From Streptomyces sp. Act143 (GTDB lineage Bacteria; Actinomycetota; Actinomycetes; Streptomycetales; Streptomycetaceae), in NCBI RefSeq assembly GCF_003143935.1, contig NZ_QFRX01000001.1:3180627-3244626 (forward strand): a DNA stretch of 64,000 nucleotides. Reading direction: 5' to 3'. The position numbers and the translations under genes were made by a program. Shown one piece after another: positions 1 to 8,452 of this stretch; the first letter of the stretch is position 1; every line of letters starts with the position of its first letter. The notes under the pieces were generated by a model that worked only from the letters and a program-made list of their open reading frames with translations, was not told the DNA's origin and ran no database searches.

Positions 1-170
1 TCGTACACGGACGACCGCGCCAGCCCCGTCCGCTCGGCGAGAGCCGGAAACGTCAGCGCTTCCGTCCCGCCCTCGGACAGCAACGACCGAGCCGCGTCCA
101 GCAGGGCGGCTCGCTGCATCGACCGGTGCTCGGCCACGGAGGCCGCTCGAATCCTTGGCACGTCGACCAC
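1..170 (-). CDS. TetR-family regulator, N-terminal part only
   Basis: The first 56 or so codons of a gene that continues beyond the left edge of the window. The GTG start at 170 gives VVDVPRIRAAS, then an N-terminal helix with MQRAALLDAARSLLSEGG and a helix-turn-helix reading LTFPALAERTGLARSSVY, the usual TetR DNA-binding fold. The ligand-binding half is not present, so neither ligand nor target can be inferred. It lies downstream of whiG on the same strand, with 61 bases between them. I see no strong ribosome binding site before this GTG, so the start is provisional. Confidence 0.75.
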   Translation of the reverse strand, partial: MVDVPRIRAASVAEHRSMQRAALLDAARSLLSEGGTEALTFPALAERTGLARSSVY

Positions 171-231
171 TTTACGGACGCGCCGCCCCGGACGGGAGTC
201 ACTCTCACCGACCGCCGCTCATCGGGCCAGG

Positions 232-1074
232 TCAGCGCCCGAAGCTCGCCAGTTTCGCCCGCAGCTGGAGCACCGACTTGGTGTGGATCTGGCTGACCCG
301 GCTCTCGGTCACCCCCAGCACGTTGCCGATCTCCGCGAGGGTCAGCCCCTCGTAGTAGTAGAGCGTGACCACGGTCTTCTCCCGCTCGGGCAGCGTGTTG
401 ATCGCCCGCGCCAGGAACCGCCGCAGCTCCCGGTCCTCGGCCACCTCCACCGGGTTGTCGGCGGCGGTGTCCTCCAGCGTGTCCATCACGCTGAGCCCGT
501 CCCCGCTCTCACCCCCGACGTGCAGCAACTCCTCCAGCGCCACCACGTTCGCCAGCGACAACTGGCTGAAGACCGCGTGGAGTTCGTCCACGCCGATCCC
601 CATCTCGGCGGCCACCTCCCCCTCGCTCGGCGTCCGCCGCAGCCGCGCCTCCAGCGTCGCGTACGCCCGCTCGACGTTCCGCGCCTTCTGCCGCACCGAC
701 CGCGGAATCCAGTCCAGCGCCCGCAGTTCGTCGATCATCGCGCCCCGGATGCGGGTGATCGCGTACGTCTCGAACTTGATCTCCCGGTCGACGTCGAACT
801 TCTCGATCGCGTCGATGAGCCCGAAGACCCCCGAGGAGACGAAGTCGGCCTGCTCGACATTGGGCGGCAGACCGACGCTCACCCGTCCCGCCACGTACTT
901 CACCAGCGGCGAGTAGTGCAGGATCAGCTGCTCCCGCAGCCGCTCGTCCCCCGTCGCCTTGTACGACCGCCACAGCTCGTCGAGCGTCGAGGGAGCGGGC
1001 GGCCGCACGCTGCCACCGTCGCGGGCGGCTGGGGGGACCGCCGCCCGGTCGGACCCGGAGGTGTGCTGGGGCAT
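232..1074 (-). CDS. whiG: RNA polymerase sigma factor WhiG (FliA/sigma-28 family)
   Basis: A 280-residue sigma factor starting [15 protein letters not shown]; the ATG at 1074 has AAGG about 7 bases upstream. Region 2 is visible as [20 protein letters not shown] and [20 protein letters not shown], region 3 as [14 protein letters not shown], and region 4.2 as [20 protein letters not shown]. Length and sequence match WhiG, which in Streptomyces commits aerial hyphae to sporulation by transcribing whiH and whiI; in that family it is held inactive by RsiG with c-di-GMP, and rsiG is not in this window. An in-frame upstream extension to 1251 is rejected because it is low-complexity and makes the protein longer than the family. 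Upstream is a 282-base gap holding an 8-bp inverted repeat. Confidence 0.95.
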   Translation of the reverse strand: MPQHTSGSDRAAVPPAARDGGSVRPPAPSTLDELWRSYKATGDERLREQLILHYSPLVKYVAGRVSVGLPPNVEQADFVSSGVFGLIDAIEKFDVDREIKFETYAITRIRGAMIDELRALDWIPRSVRQKARNVERAYATLEARLRRTPSEGEVAAEMGIGVDELHAVFSQLSLANVVALEELLHVGGESGDGLSVMDTLEDTAADNPVEVAEDRELRRFLARAINTLPEREKTVVTLYYYEGLTLAEIGNVLGVTESRVSQIHTKSVLQLRAKLASFGR

Positions 1075-1261
1075 TCGTCGCCTTGTGCCGTTCTGCCGTG
1101 AAGTGGGGCTGCCTGGGTGAGCTGTCGGTCTGATGTGGATCTGGAGTCGGGTTGCCGTTCTGTGCCGGAATCCCCGTGAGCGTAGCGTGACTGGAGTGTC
1201 GCGGTGTGCGAAGGAGCGGCCCCGGACCGTGCGCAGATACGTTCCTCCCACCGCCCCGCCG

Positions 1262-1287
1262 GGTCACGCCGACAACTCAGCGTGACC
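1262..1287. promoter_or_regulatory. Inverted repeat upstream of whiG
   Basis: GGTCACGC at 1262-1269 and GCGTGACC at 1280-1287 form a perfect 8-bp inverted repeat with a 10-base spacer, about 190 bases upstream of the whiG start in the dprA-whiG gap. The spacing suits a dimeric regulator, but the arms could equally form an RNA hairpin ending dprA transcription. A separate perfect palindrome, GGGAATTCCC, lies nearby at about 1307. No regulator is assigned. Confidence 0.3.
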
Positions 1288-1356
1288 ACGGACAACCCTC
1301 AACTGCGGGAATTCCCAAGGCTGTAGGGGTTCCCCCGGACGGCCGAACACGCTCGG

Positions 1357-2517
1357 TCAACTCAGAGTGCGAGAACCGCGGACGGAGATCATCGCCTGGC
1401 GTGTCAACTTCCAGCCGTCGCCGTGTCGTTCGACGTAACCAAGTGCTCGGAGCTCGTACAGTCTCGCGAGCGCGTCGTCCTGGGTGGTCAGCGCTCCGCG
1501 CCCGACCTCGGCCACCGTCGCCGCACGGCGTGACGGCAACGCGTCGAGGACGCTCCGGGCGCCGGGTTCGAGCAGGTCGCGCGGGAGCACGGGCCCTCTG
1601 CGCTCCGGCGCGAGCTCGCCCATCTCACCGACCACCTCGACGACCTCCTCGGCGTCGGTGACGAGCTCGGCGTCGCCGCGCAGCAGTTCGTGGACCCCGG
1701 CGGAGAGCCCGCTGGTCGCCGGCCCGGGCACGCCCATGGTGTGCCGCCCGAGCCGCTGCGCGGCGCGCGCCGTGACGAGCGAGCCGCTCCGGTAGGCCGC
1801 CTCGACGACCACGGTGCCCCTGGTCAGCGCGGCGATCACCCGGTTCCGCAGCACGAACCTGCTCGGCGTCGGATGTTCCCCCGGCGGCAACTCCCCCACC
1901 ACCAGCCCCTGTTCCGCGATCCTGGCGATCAACTCGGTGTGCCCGCGCGGATAGGGCCGGTCGACCCCGCAGGCCAGCACGGCGACGGTGGCACCCCCTG
2001 CGCCCAGCGCCCCACGATGGGCGGCCCCGTCGACCCCGTACGCGCCGCCGGAGACGACGACCCACCCGCGCTCGGCGAGCCCGGCGGCGAGGGTGGCCGC
2101 CATGTGGGCCCCGTACTCGGTGCAGGCCCGCGCCCCCACCACGGCGACGGACCGCAACGCCCACATCCGCAGACTGGGCCGCCCCCGCACCCACAGCCCG
2201 AGCGGCCGGGCGTCCCCCAGATCGTCCAACTGTCCGGGCCACTCCCCGTCCCCCGGGCCCACGAACCGCACCCCCGCACCGGTGGCGGCCGCGAGATCCC
2301 CCCGGGGGTCGGCGCGCGCCGCCCGAGCCACCAGCCCGGCCCACCGCTTCCCGCTCACCCCCGGCAACCCGTCCCGCCCGTCCCGCACCCTCCGGGCCAC
2401 CTCCCCCACCCCGAACTCCCGCACCCACCGCCCGGCGACCTCGTCACCGGGCTCGATGACACGGGTGAGGAAGACCCGGGCGAGCAGTTCGCGGCCCGGG
2501 TCACCGTCTCCGTTCAC
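1357..2517 (-). CDS. dprA: DNA-processing protein DprA
   Basis: A 386-residue DprA/Smf protein. The Rossmann-like core shows VAVVGARACTEYGAHMA, then VVSGGAYGVDGAAHRGAL, and later RFVLRNRVIAALTRGTVVVE and SGSLVTARAAQRLGR, the typical DprA order. The C-terminal 80 residues look like the winged-helix DprA_WH domain (LDALPSRRAATVAEVGRGAL). DprA loads RecA on incoming single-stranded DNA during transformation; its role in Streptomyces, not known to be naturally competent, is less clear. The GTG start at 2517 overlaps the comM stop (GTGA), implying translational coupling. The open frame reaches back to 3018, but that part is antisense-like noise inside comM. Confidence 0.92.
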   Translation of the reverse strand: MNGDGDPGRELLARVFLTRVIEPGDEVAGRWVREFGVGEVARRVRDGRDGLPGVSGKRWAGLVARAARADPRGDLAAATGAGVRFVGPGDGEWPGQLDDLGDARPLGLWVRGRPSLRMWALRSVAVVGARACTEYGAHMAATLAAGLAERGWVVVSGGAYGVDGAAHRGALGAGGATVAVLACGVDRPYPRGHTELIARIAEQGLVVGELPPGEHPTPSRFVLRNRVIAALTRGTVVVEAAYRSGSLVTARAAQRLGRHTMGVPGPATSGLSAGVHELLRGDAELVTDAEEVVEVVGEMGELAPERRGPVLPRDLLEPGARSVLDALPSRRAATVAEVGRGALTTQDDALARLYELRALGYVERHGDGWKLTRQAMISVRGSRTLS

Positions 2518-4139
2518 GTGAGCGCCCCGATGGCCATGGGCACGCCCCTGGGGACCCCGGTGCGCAGTTGCAGCGCCAGGGCGACGTCGACGGCATCGGG
2601 CCGGTCGTGTCCCAGCAGGTCGGCGACCGTCCACGCAACACGCAGCACCCGGTCGAGCCCCCGGGCCGTCAGCACACCGCGTTCGAGGTTGCGCTCGGCC
2701 TCGTCCATCGCGCCGGGCACCGCGTGCCAGCGGCTGCGCAGCTCGCGTCCGGGCACCTCGCTGTTGGTCCGCCACGGGGTGTCGACAAGGCGTGCCGCCG
2801 CCCGTTCCCTGGCAGCCCGCACCCGGTCCGCGACCACCGCCGTCGACTCCCCCCTCGCGCCGCGCTGGGCCAGCTGCGCCCGGGTGACACGGTCCACCTC
2901 CACCCGCAGGTCGACCCGGTCGAGGAGCGGGCCGGAGAGGCGGGCCTGGTACCGGCGGATCGCCGAGGGCGGGCATTCGCAGAAGTCGTCGGTCTGGGAG
3001 AAGCGCCCACAGGGGCACGGATTGGCCGCGAGGACCATCAGGAACTTCGCCGGGAACCGCACCACACCCGCACTGCGGGCGATCACCACGTGCCCCGCCT
3101 CCAGGGGCTGTCGCAGTGCGTCCAGGGCCTGACTGTTGAATTCAGGCGTTTCATCCAGAAAAAGCACCCCTCGGTGAGCGAGCGACACCGCGCCGGGCCG
3201 GGCGATGCCGGGTCCCCCTCCGACGAGGGCCTGCATGGTGGCCGAGTGGTGTGGCGCGCAGTACGGAGCGACGTCGATCAGCGGCTTGCCCGGCGGCAGC
3301 AGCCCGGCCACCGAGTGGACGGCCGTGACCTCGAGCGACTCCTGCCGGGTCAGCCTGGGGAGCACCGCGGGCAGGCGTTCGGCCAGCATCGTCTTGCCGG
3401 CGCCCGGCGGCCCCTCCAGGAAGAGATGATGGCCACCGGCCGCCGCGACCTCCACGGCCGTGCGGGCGGAGAGCTGGCCCACGACGTCGGCCAGGTCATG
3501 GCCGTGGTCCTGCTGCGCGGCGCCCATGCTGTGCATGCCGGTGGCCGCGCCCGTGCCCGGAACCCGCAGCCCGGCGAGCAGCGGATCGGGACGTCCCTCC
3601 TGCTCCGGCTCCTCGTCGGGCACGGGCTCGTCCGCCAGAACGGCGATCAACTGCCGCAGGCTGCGGATGCCCAGCACGGACACGCCCGGCACCAGTGAGG
3701 CTTCGGCGGCGGAGCACTCCGGTACGACCACCTGCTCGTAGCCCGCGTCCGCGGCGGCGAGCACCGCCGGCAGGATGCCCCGGACCGGCCTCACCCGTCC
3801 GTCCAGGCCCAGTTCTCCGATCATGACGATGTCAGCGAGGACACGAGGATCGATCCGCTCGGACGCGCCGAGCACCGCGCACGCGACGGCGAGATCGAAC
3901 CCGCTGCCCGCCTTCGGCACCGACGCCGGACTGAGCCCCACCGTCAGCTTCTTCTGCGGCCACTCGGCACCCGAGTTCACCACCGCCGCCCGAACCCGGT
4001 CCCTGCTCTCCGTCAGACTCTTGTCCGGCAACCCCACCAACGTGAACGCCGCCACCCCCGGCTCCAGATCCGCCTGGACCTCCACCACGACACCCTCGAC
4101 GCCCACCAGCGCCACCGAGCACGTCCGCGCGAACCCCAT
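2514..4139 (-). CDS. YifB/ComM family Mg-chelatase-like AAA+ ATPase
   Basis: A 541-residue protein of the YifB/ComM family. It begins MGFARTCSVALVGVEGVVVE with the N-terminal Lon-protease-like (ChlI) fold, then an AAA+ core with Walker A GPPGAGKT, Walker B GVLFLDETPEF and a cysteine cluster ANPCPCGRF...DFCECPPS, and ends with the Mg_chelatase_C region. ComM proteins are hexameric helicases that drive branch migration during natural transformation. The ATG at 4139 lies one base after the yraN stop, and the gene overlaps dprA by 4 bases, so yraN-comM-dprA reads as one operon. It is not a real magnesium chelatase: no tetrapyrrole genes are nearby. Confidence 0.92.
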   Translation of the reverse strand: MGFARTCSVALVGVEGVVVEVQADLEPGVAAFTLVGLPDKSLTESRDRVRAAVVNSGAEWPQKKLTVGLSPASVPKAGSGFDLAVACAVLGASERIDPRVLADIVMIGELGLDGRVRPVRGILPAVLAAADAGYEQVVVPECSAAEASLVPGVSVLGIRSLRQLIAVLADEPVPDEEPEQEGRPDPLLAGLRVPGTGAATGMHSMGAAQQDHGHDLADVVGQLSARTAVEVAAAGGHHLFLEGPPGAGKTMLAERLPAVLPRLTRQESLEVTAVHSVAGLLPPGKPLIDVAPYCAPHHSATMQALVGGGPGIARPGAVSLAHRGVLFLDETPEFNSQALDALRQPLEAGHVVIARSAGVVRFPAKFLMVLAANPCPCGRFSQTDDFCECPPSAIRRYQARLSGPLLDRVDLRVEVDRVTRAQLAQRGARGESTAVVADRVRAARERAAARLVDTPWRTNSEVPGRELRSRWHAVPGAMDEAERNLERGVLTARGLDRVLRVAWTVADLLGHDRPDAVDVALALQLRTGVPRGVPMAIGALT

Positions 4140-4140
4140 C

Positions 4141-4512
4141 TCAGGCCACCCCCCGCGCATGCTCGACCACCGGCGCGCCGCGCGCGGGCAGGAGTACACC
4201 GACCAGGTCGATGCGGACGCCGCCCGGTGGCGCCCCTCCATGGGCGTGGATCCAGCGTTCGGCGAGGCCCCGCAGGCGCTCCGCCTTCTCGGGGGTCACC
4301 GCGGCCATCGGGTGCTCGAAGGCACCCCCCGCACCCGCCCGCCGCGTCTTGACCTCGCAGACGACCAGGACCTCTCCGTCCCGCGCCACGATGTCGATCT
4401 CACCGGTCCTGCCACAGCGCCAGTTGCGCTCCAGGACGGTCATCCCGGCCTCCGCCAGCCGCCGCGCGGCCAGCGTCTCGCCGTACTTGCCGAGTGCACT
4501 GCGTGCGTTCAT
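4141..4512 (-). CDS. YraN family (UPF0102) putative nuclease
   Basis: A 123-residue protein beginning [19 protein letters not shown]. It has the restriction-endonuclease-like core of the UPF0102 family: [10 protein letters not shown] followed by [11 protein letters not shown], the D...E-x-K metal-binding pattern. Function is unproven in the family; its usual neighbours comM and dprA point to DNA processing. The ATG at 4512 is preferred over the upstream frame because GGAGG lies 10 bases before it. It is the first gene of a tight group with comM and dprA. Confidence 0.85.
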   Translation of the reverse strand: MNARSALGKYGETLAARRLAEAGMTVLERNWRCGRTGEIDIVARDGEVLVVCEVKTRRAGAGGAFEHPMAAVTPEKAERLRGLAERWIHAHGGAPPGGVRIDLVGVLLPARGAPVVEHARGVA

Positions 4513-4644
4513 GTCGGCACCACCTCCGGCGCCAACGATCACGCAGTCGAGCCACCCTTGTTGATCTTGGTGGACTACTCAGCGGTTGTGGAAAACCCCG
4601 TCACTCACAGGCGTCACCCACAGGGCGGACCCCAGAATGGGCCG

Positions 4645-4953
4645 TCACCCACCCGGCAGCTCCAGGTCGCTCTTGTTCAGCTCCTCGATGTTCACGTCCT
4701 TGAACGTGAGCACCCGCACCTGCTTCACGAACCGAGCCGGCCGGTACATGTCCCAGACCCATGCGTCAGCCATCGAGACCTCGAAGAACACCTCGCCCTG
4801 GACCGAGTGCACCTGCATCTCGTAGTCGTTGGTCAGGTAGAAGCGCCGCTCGGTCTCGATCACGTACTTGAACAGACCGACGACATCGCGGTACTCGCGA
4901 TAGAGCTTCAGCTCCATCTCGGTCTCGTACTTCTCGAGGTCCTCGGCGCTCAT
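4645..4953 (-). CDS. DUF2469 conserved actinobacterial protein
   Basis: A 102-residue acidic protein, MSAEDLEKYETEMELKLYRE, with aromatic-rich strands (FEVSMADAWVWDMYRPARF) and no membrane segment or catalytic motif I recognise. It matches the DUF2469 family, near-universal in actinobacteria next to rnhB/yraN and signal peptidase genes; no function is known to me. A good ribosome binding site (GAAGGGGA) precedes the ATG at 4953. It lies between the Nudix gene and yraN, in the operon probably led by sipZ. Confidence 0.85.
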   Translation of the reverse strand: MSAEDLEKYETEMELKLYREYRDVVGLFKYVIETERRFYLTNDYEMQVHSVQGEVFFEVSMADAWVWDMYRPARFVKQVRVLTFKDVNIEELNKSDLELPGG

Positions 4954-5009
4954 GGCATGTTCCCCTTCAGCCGTGCGATCCCCCCATTGTGCGCCAGTCC
5001 CGTCAGCCC

Positions 5010-5525
5010 CTAGACGATTTCGGTGTCGAGGGTCACGGGCCCGGCCGGGGGACCTTCGTCGAGCAGCCTGCGGAGCAGCTCGGCGAGTCTGGTCGGATAC
5101 ACCGTCTCATGTGCCCGGGTCAGTTCCTGACACGTCCACCAGCGCGCTCCGGCGACGCTGCGCCGCTCCAGATCGGTCAACGCCGTCGCCGCCGTCACCG
5201 TCTGGGTCGTACGGGCCAGGTAGTACCACTCGTCCTGGTCCCAGCGGCGCCCCGCGAACGGGAAGGAGCACATCCGCCGCCACAGCACCGGCCCGAGCTC
5301 GACCTCGGTGATTCCGGTCTCCTCGACGAGTTCCCGCAGAGCCGCCTCTTCACGAGTCTCGTCGCCCTCGACCCCGCCGCCGGGCGTGAACCACCAGTCG
5401 TCGGCCGGATCGTCCGGCTCATGGCCGTGCAGGAGCAGGATGCGGTCGTCGGGGTCGAGCAGCACCACCCTGGCGACCCTGCGCAGTCCGCCCTCGTAGG
5501 TGTCCGCCGATGCCTCAGCGCGCAC
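5010..5525 (-). CDS. Nudix hydrolase
   Basis: A 171-residue Nudix protein. The Nudix box is complete: GGGVEGDETREEAAL followed by RELVEETGI, the G-x5-E-x7-REUxEExGU signature that binds Mg2+ for hydrolysis of nucleoside-diphosphate-linked substrates. Just before it, LLLHGHEPDDPADDWWFTPG resembles members acting on nucleotides or nucleotide sugars, but the substrate cannot be read from sequence. The GTG start at 5525 overlaps the last 11 bases of sipZ, so the two are probably translated together. Longer frames into sipZ are unlikely. Confidence 0.88.
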   Translation of the reverse strand: MRAEASADTYEGGLRRVARVVLLDPDDRILLLHGHEPDDPADDWWFTPGGGVEGDETREEAALRELVEETGITEVELGPVLWRRMCSFPFAGRRWDQDEWYYLARTTQTVTAATALTDLERRSVAGARWWTCQELTRAHETVYPTRLAELLRRLLDEGPPAGPVTLDTEIV

Positions 5526-6297
5526 CCACGGGCTCCGTCCGGGGCCGGGCGGCGCGCCGGTTGCCCAGGCGCTTGGCGATCGGACCGTAGGCACCGCCGC
5601 CGAGCACCAGCACCGCGCCGCCCACGATCAGGGCGACGATCGTCCGCAGCGGCCCCGGGGAGGATAGCGCACCGAGCTCCTTGAAGCCGCTCGGCTCCTG
5701 GAGCATGCCGTTCATGGGCCATACGACGGCGTCGACGCGGGCCGTCACCGCACTGGCCGCCACCGTGCCGCTCGCGGCGTCGGTGAGGTGGGCCGAGGAG
5801 TCCAAGGAGCCCTGCCGTTCGTCACCGAGCAGGAACAGCCGCCCCTTGGGGACCGTCACGGTCGGGATGTTCTTCCACTCGGCCAGGCTGTCCTTGGGCA
5901 GATACGGTTCGTCGATCTGCTTGCCGTTGACGGTCAGCTTGCCCTTGGTGCAGCAGGAGACGGTGTCCCCGCCGACCGCGACCACGCGCTTGACCACGGG
6001 GGCGTTGCTCACCCAGGTCTTGTCGGTGAAGACGACGACATCGCCCCGGCGGATGTCGGCGGCGTCGATGCGCTGCGCCAGCACCCGGTCGCCGGCGTCG
6101 ATGGTGGGCGCCATCGAGCTGGTGGGGACGGTGTACGGCCGGTAGACCACCGCTCCCCAGGCGAACCCGCCCAGGAACAGCACCAGGCCCAGCGCGACGG
6201 CCAGCCCGGACAGTCGCTGTCCGGTCCGGCTGCCCACCGGGCCCGTGTTGGTGCCACCGCTGCGCGGGGCCGTACGTGTCGTGCTCTCGCCACCCAT
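5515..6297 (-). CDS. sipZ: Type I signal peptidase (SipZ position)
   Basis: A 260-residue signal peptidase I. A membrane segment (about residues 29-52) precedes the catalytic serine S61 in TVPTSSMAPTIDAGD; the catalytic lysine is K103 in VVKRVVAVGGD; the GDE motif appears as LLGDERQGSLDS; a second hydrophobic segment near the C terminus (about 220-240) suggests a second anchor. It removes signal peptides from secreted proteins on the outer membrane face. By analogy with S. lividans, where sipW-X-Y form one operon and sipZ starts the next with three unrelated genes, this is SipZ, and the Nudix/DUF2469 genes follow here as expected. A tandem repeat lies upstream. Confidence 0.93.
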   Translation of the reverse strand: MGGESTTRTAPRSGGTNTGPVGSRTGQRLSGLAVALGLVLFLGGFAWGAVVYRPYTVPTSSMAPTIDAGDRVLAQRIDAADIRRGDVVVFTDKTWVSNAPVVKRVVAVGGDTVSCCTKGKLTVNGKQIDEPYLPKDSLAEWKNIPTVTVPKGRLFLLGDERQGSLDSSAHLTDAASGTVAASAVTARVDAVVWPMNGMLQEPSGFKELGALSSPGPLRTIVALIVGGAVLVLGGGAYGPIAKRLGNRRAARPRTEPVGAR

Positions 6298-6400
6298 GGG
6301 TCCGCACCCTACCCGGCGGTACCGGAAGCGGTCAGCCCCCTTTGGGCGCCGAGGGCACCGGCTCCGTAAAGGTTTGCCTAGGTCAGCCGGTCGACCTGAT

Positions 6401-6513
6401 CAGCCCGGTGAGCGGGTCAGCCCGGTCGGCATGACAGCCCGGTGAGCAGGTCAGTCAGGTCGGCATGACAGCGCGGTGAGCAGGTCAGTCCGGTGAGCAG
6501 GTCAGTCCGGTCA
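6401..6513. repeat. Tandem repeat between sipY and sipZ
   Basis: Two near-identical 34-base units (6401-6434 and 6435-6468), each beginning CAGCCCGGTGAGC and ending GGTCGGCATGA, are followed by a degenerate third unit (6469-6513) that itself contains two 16-base subunits of CGGTGAGCAGGTCAGT. The array fills the space just downstream of the sipY stop and ends inside that stop codon. Units differ by a few substitutions. It looks like a slipped-strand (VNTR-type) array. It lies about 100 bases upstream of sipZ, in its leader or promoter region. Confidence 0.85.
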
Positions 6514-7473
6514 GCGCGTCTCCGCCGGCGCGATCCTGCGCCGCCGCCACAGCACCACCGGCACCGCGCCCGCCAGCGCCAGCCCCTGCGGGGCCACCGT
6601 CAGGGCGGTGGACGCCGAGGACTGGGTGTTCAGGCCGTCCTGGTCGAAGGTGTCCGGGACCGGCAGGGTGCCCCAGCGGTTGATCGGCCAGGCCTTCACG
6701 ATCGCCCGTCCGACGACCTCGTCGACCGGGACCATGCCGTGGTACTTGTCGTCCTGGTTGTAGCGCGAGTCCCGGGAGTTCTGGCGGTGGTCGCCCATGA
6801 CCCAGATGAAGCCCTTGGGCACCTTCACCTTGAACTGGCCGCCCGCGTCGTCGACCGTGCAGGGCGTGTTGCCGGCGAAGACGTAGTCGCTCTCGTTCAG
6901 CGCCTTGCCGTTGACCTTCACCGGGCCGGTGCCCTTGCACTCGACGGTGTCGCCGCCGACGCCGATGACCCGCTTGATGAGGTCCTTCTCCTCCGCCGAC
7001 GGCATCAGGCCGATCCAGCTGAGGAACGTCTGGACGGCGTTGGGGTCGGCGGTCGGTTCGCCCGCCAGCCACTCGGCGGGGTCGTGGAAGACAACGACCT
7101 CACCGCGCTCGGGCTCGGAGCCGAACCACGGCGTCAGCTTGTCGACGAGGACGCGGTCACCCTGCTGGAGGGTGTTCTGCATCGAGTCCGACGGGATCGA
7201 GAACGCCTGCACCAGGAACGTCTTGATCAGCAGCGCCAGCACGAGCGCGATACCGATCAGGATCGGCAGCTCCTTCCAGAAGGAACGCTGCTTCTTCGGC
7301 GCGGGCTTCGACTCCTCCTGGCCCTCGTCGGTTCTGGTCCCGTCCCCGTCTCCACCGGAGCCGTCGTTCGAGGTCACGACGCTGTCCGCGGCCGGGTCGG
7401 CCGCGTCCACGGGGCGTCCGCGGTGCTCCTCGCCGTCGTGTCCGGACCGTGCGCCAACCGCCACATCCCCCAC
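6511..7473 (-). CDS. sipY: Type I signal peptidase (SipY position)
   Basis: A 320-residue signal peptidase I with a long charged cytoplasmic N terminus (about 68 residues, rich in D, G and E), a membrane segment at about 69-88, catalytic S97 in FSIPSDSMQNTL, lysine K167 in LIKRVIGVGGD and the box VMGDHRQNSRDSRY. A C-terminal hydrophobic segment with a trailing RRRR suggests a second anchor. The serine box has SDSM rather than the common SGSM. The GTG at 7473 has GAGGAG six bases upstream. It is third in the sipW-X-Y operon; SipY is reported as the most important of the four enzymes in S. lividans. Confidence 0.93.
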   Translation of the reverse strand: MGDVAVGARSGHDGEEHRGRPVDAADPAADSVVTSNDGSGGDGDGTRTDEGQEESKPAPKKQRSFWKELPILIGIALVLALLIKTFLVQAFSIPSDSMQNTLQQGDRVLVDKLTPWFGSEPERGEVVVFHDPAEWLAGEPTADPNAVQTFLSWIGLMPSAEEKDLIKRVIGVGGDTVECKGTGPVKVNGKALNESDYVFAGNTPCTVDDAGGQFKVKVPKGFIWVMGDHRQNSRDSRYNQDDKYHGMVPVDEVVGRAIVKAWPINRWGTLPVPDTFDQDGLNTQSSASTALTVAPQGLALAGAVPVVLWRRRRIAPAETR

Positions 7474-8452
7474 GCCAACTCCTCACTCTGTGCCGCCGCC
7501 TGCCCAGGACACGGTGCAGGCCCACCACTCCCATAACGAGCGGGAGTTCCGCAGGGGTCGGGAGCCGGACAAGTCCATTCGGATCGTCGGAGGCAACCCT
7601 ATGCGACAGCAGGGAAGCAGCGGTCGACCCGGTCGCCGAGTCGGACACCGAAGCGTAGGTTTTCGGCTCCTTCAAGGTGCTCCAGTGACCGAGGGGCCAG
7701 GCGATGACCATCGCCCGTCCCACCACCGAGTCCTCGGAGACCGTACCCCCGTAGTCGGTGTCCTGATGCACGCGGGAGTCCGCGGAGTTGGCCCGGTGGT
7801 CGCCCATCACCCACAACCGCCCCTGGGGGACGGTGATGTCGAACTGCTGGGTGGAGGGCGCGTTGCCGGGATAGAGGTAGTCCTCGCTGAGCGGGACGCC
7901 GTTGACGGTCACCCGCCCTTGGGTGTCACAGCACTTGACGCGGTCGCCGCCGACACCGACGACGCGCTTGATCAGGTCCTTCTCGTTGTCGGACGGCAGC
8001 AGACCGATGAAGGTGAGGCCTTCCTTGATCTGCTTGACGACGACGGGGTCCTCTTTCTTCGTCGTCGTCTGCTCGTCCTTGAGCCAGCCGCCGGGGTCCT
8101 TGAAGACGACGACGTCGCCGCGCTGCGGCTTGGAGCCGAACCACGGGGTGAACTTGTCGACCAGGACGCGGTCGCCGATCTGGATCGTCTGCTCCATGGA
8201 GCCCGACGGGATCACGAAGGCCTGCACCAGGAAGGTCTTCAGCACCAGGGCTATGAGGACGGCGACACCGACGAGAAGCGGTATCTCCTTGACGGCGGAG
8301 CGCCTGCGGCGCCGCTTGACCTTGCGCTGGAGCTTGCGGCGCTCCGCGCGCGTACGGCCGCCGGAGGGGCTGGCGGCGCGCCGGGCGCCGGTGGGCAGGA
8401 GGTTCTCGGCGGGGCTGCTGGACACTCCGCGCGGTTTGCCGCGGTTACCCAT
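7157..8452 (-). CDS. sipX: Type I signal peptidase (SipX position) with long C-terminal extension
   Basis: A signal peptidase I with a basic N terminus (KVKRRRRRSAVKEIP), a membrane segment at about 56-76, catalytic S85 in FVIPSGSMEQTI, lysine K162 in LIKRVVGVGGD and the box VMGDHRANSADSR. The ATG at 8452 overlaps the sipW stop by 8 bases. The frame stays open for 431 codons: after a C-terminal hydrophobic stretch (PAELPLVMGVVGL) it runs 317 bases into sipY, adding about 105 arginine- and glycine-rich residues that read as out-of-frame sipY. I recall SipX as about 320 residues, so a lost stop codon or a sequencing frameshift near 7480-7530 is likely. The enzymatic part looks intact. Confidence 0.85.
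   Translation of the reverse strand: MGNRGKPRGVSSSPAENLLPTGARRAASPSGGRTRAERRKLQRKVKRRRRRSAVKEIPLLVGVAVLIALVLKTFLVQAFVIPSGSMEQTIQIGDRVLVDKFTPWFGSKPQRGDVVVFKDPGGWLKDEQTTTKKEDPVVVKQIKEGLTFIGLLPSDNEKDLIKRVVGVGGDRVKCCDTQGRVTVNGVPLSEDYLYPGNAPSTQQFDITVPQGRLWVMGDHRANSADSRVHQDTDYGGTVSEDSVVGRAMVIAWPLGHWSTLKEPKTYASVSDSATGSTAASLLSHRVASDDPNGLVRLPTPAELPLVMGVVGLHRVLGRRRHRVRSWRGGCGGWRTVRTRRRGAPRTPRGRGRPGRGQRRDLERRLRWRRGRDQNRRGPGGVEARAEEAAFLLEGAADPDRYRARAGAADQDVPGAGVLDPVGLDAEHPPAG

Noticed and set aside
2514..4139. ComM-like gene as a magnesium chelatase subunit
   Set aside because: The N-terminal Lon-like domain, length and dprA neighbour identify the YifB/ComM family.
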